Source: Bacteriovoracaceae bacterium UBA2428 (lineage in GTDB: Bacteria; Bdellovibrionota; UBA2428). From it: a stretch of DNA of 6,652 nt. The notes beneath the pieces are model-generated. The model made no database searches. It had not been told where the DNA came from and was given only the letters and a program-made list of their open reading frames with translations. The position numbers were made by a program, and so were the translations under genes. The stretch lies in NCBI GenBank assembly GCA_002343545.1, contig DDRA01000057.1:5395-12046 (forward strand), written 5' to 3'. Positions 6,154-6,652 of the stretch are shown in pieces (the stretch's first letter is position 1; every line of letters begins with the position of its first letter).

Positions 6154-6652
6154 GTGAAGCTCAGGGGTGTCTACGTCTCGCGCGCCGACCGGATCGGCGA
6201 CCTCGTCTTGAGCTTGCCCGTGCTGGGCCTTCTGCGCGGCGCCGACGTCCCGTGGATCGGGCTCCAAGTCTCGCCTTACGCCCTGGACGTGGGAGAGTGG
6301 GCCCTCGAAAACGGGCTCTGCGACGCGCTCTACGCGGGCGACGCTCCGACGGCGGCGCGACGCTCGGCGCCCGAGCCGCTCGCGGCTTCGTCCGTGGGCC
6401 TCTCGCTTTTTCACTCGCCCGTCGCGCGCGACTTCTTTCGCGCCAAGGGTTTGGATCGCACTTACGGTCCGCGCAACAAGCTCTCTTCGCTTTGGTCCTA
6501 CCGTCGCACGCTCGCCCAACACCGCAGCCGCGTCGAGCGCAGCGAAGCCGCCTACAACCTCGAGCTCGCGGAGTGGATGCTGGCCGATTTCGAACGCAAG
6601 CGCGGCGAGGCGCTCGTCATCCCCGCCCTGCGCGTGCCGCCCACGTGGCGGG
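6154..6652 (+). CDS. glycosyltransferase family 9 (heptosyltransferase-like), 3' truncated
   Basis: The first 166 residues of a GT9 protein, cut by the right edge; the family usually has about 330-360 residues. The frame starts with GTG at 6154 (MKLRGVYVSRADRIGDLVLSLPVLGLLRG) after an in-frame TAA at 6130. No ATG occurs until far inside the conserved region, so GTG is the likely start. The DRIGDLVLSLP stretch (residues 12-22), after a short beta strand, is the hallmark N-terminal GT-B motif of ADP-heptose:LPS heptosyltransferases such as WaaC and WaaF. These transfer heptose to the LPS inner core at the cytoplasmic face of the inner membrane. No clear Shine-Dalgarno precedes the GTG. Its position divergent from the lipid A export and synthesis pair fits LPS assembly. 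The nucleotide-sugar-binding C-terminal half is not visible, so the exact sugar and acceptor are unknown. Confidence 0.8.
   Translation, partial: MKLRGVYVSRADRIGDLVLSLPVLGLLRGADVPWIGLQVSPYALDVGEWALENGLCDALYAGDAPTAARRSAPEPLAASSVGLSLFHSPVARDFFRAKGLDRTYGPRNKLSSLWSYRRTLAQHRSRVERSEAAYNLELAEWMLADFERKRGEALVIPALRVPPTWR

Noticed and set aside
1..6652. CRISPR array, tRNA, rRNA, insertion sequence, attachment site or a novel defence system
   Set aside because: No spaced direct repeats, no transposase or integrase, no recognisable RNA gene, and no gap over 156 bp that could hide a further gene. All genes belong to known housekeeping or envelope families.

Overview
This is a GC-rich window of ordinary, tightly packed bacterial chromosome with five recognisable protein-coding genes, two of them cut by the window edges. 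An HtpX-type membrane protease, an LpxH-like lipid A enzyme, an MsbA-like exporter and an LPS-type GT9 glycosyltransferase together point to a Gram-negative bacterium with an LPS outer membrane. The strong AGGAGG Shine-Dalgarno before htpX and the overall gene style would suit a proteobacterial, deltaproteobacterial or Bdellovibrionota lineage. That taxonomic guess is weak, because no rRNA or lineage marker is present.

Layout: (1) bases 1-2307, plus strand: the 3' part of a YhbH/YeaH (DUF444) von Willebrand-A-like protein, followed 2 bp later by a full SpoVR-family protein. In many genomes these two sit behind the serine kinase PrkA/YeaG as a stress or stationary-phase set; prkA would be expected just upstream of the window. 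(2) 2308-2463: a leader region with two possible hairpins and a clear ribosome binding site for (3) htpX, 2464-3432, plus strand, a zinc-dependent inner-membrane quality-control protease. (4) 3433-3513: the whole gap between convergent genes is filled by a large inverted repeat with perfect 29-bp arms, which probably acts as a bidirectional terminator and may be a REP/BIME-like repeat. (5) 6086-3514, minus strand: an MsbA-like ABC exporter followed with a 4-base ATGA overlap by an LpxH-like UDP-2,3-diacylglucosamine diphosphatase. (6) 6087-6153: a short divergent intergenic region. (7) 6154 to the window end, plus strand: the N-terminal half of a glycosyltransferase family 9 (heptosyltransferase-like) protein with a GTG start.

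The window thus holds two functional themes: envelope and stress maintenance (yhbH-spoVR, htpX) and lipid A/LPS building and export (lpxH, msbA, GT9). I found no CRISPR array, tRNA, rRNA, insertion sequence or convincing novel multi-gene system. The most unusual element is the long inverted repeat at 3436-3513.
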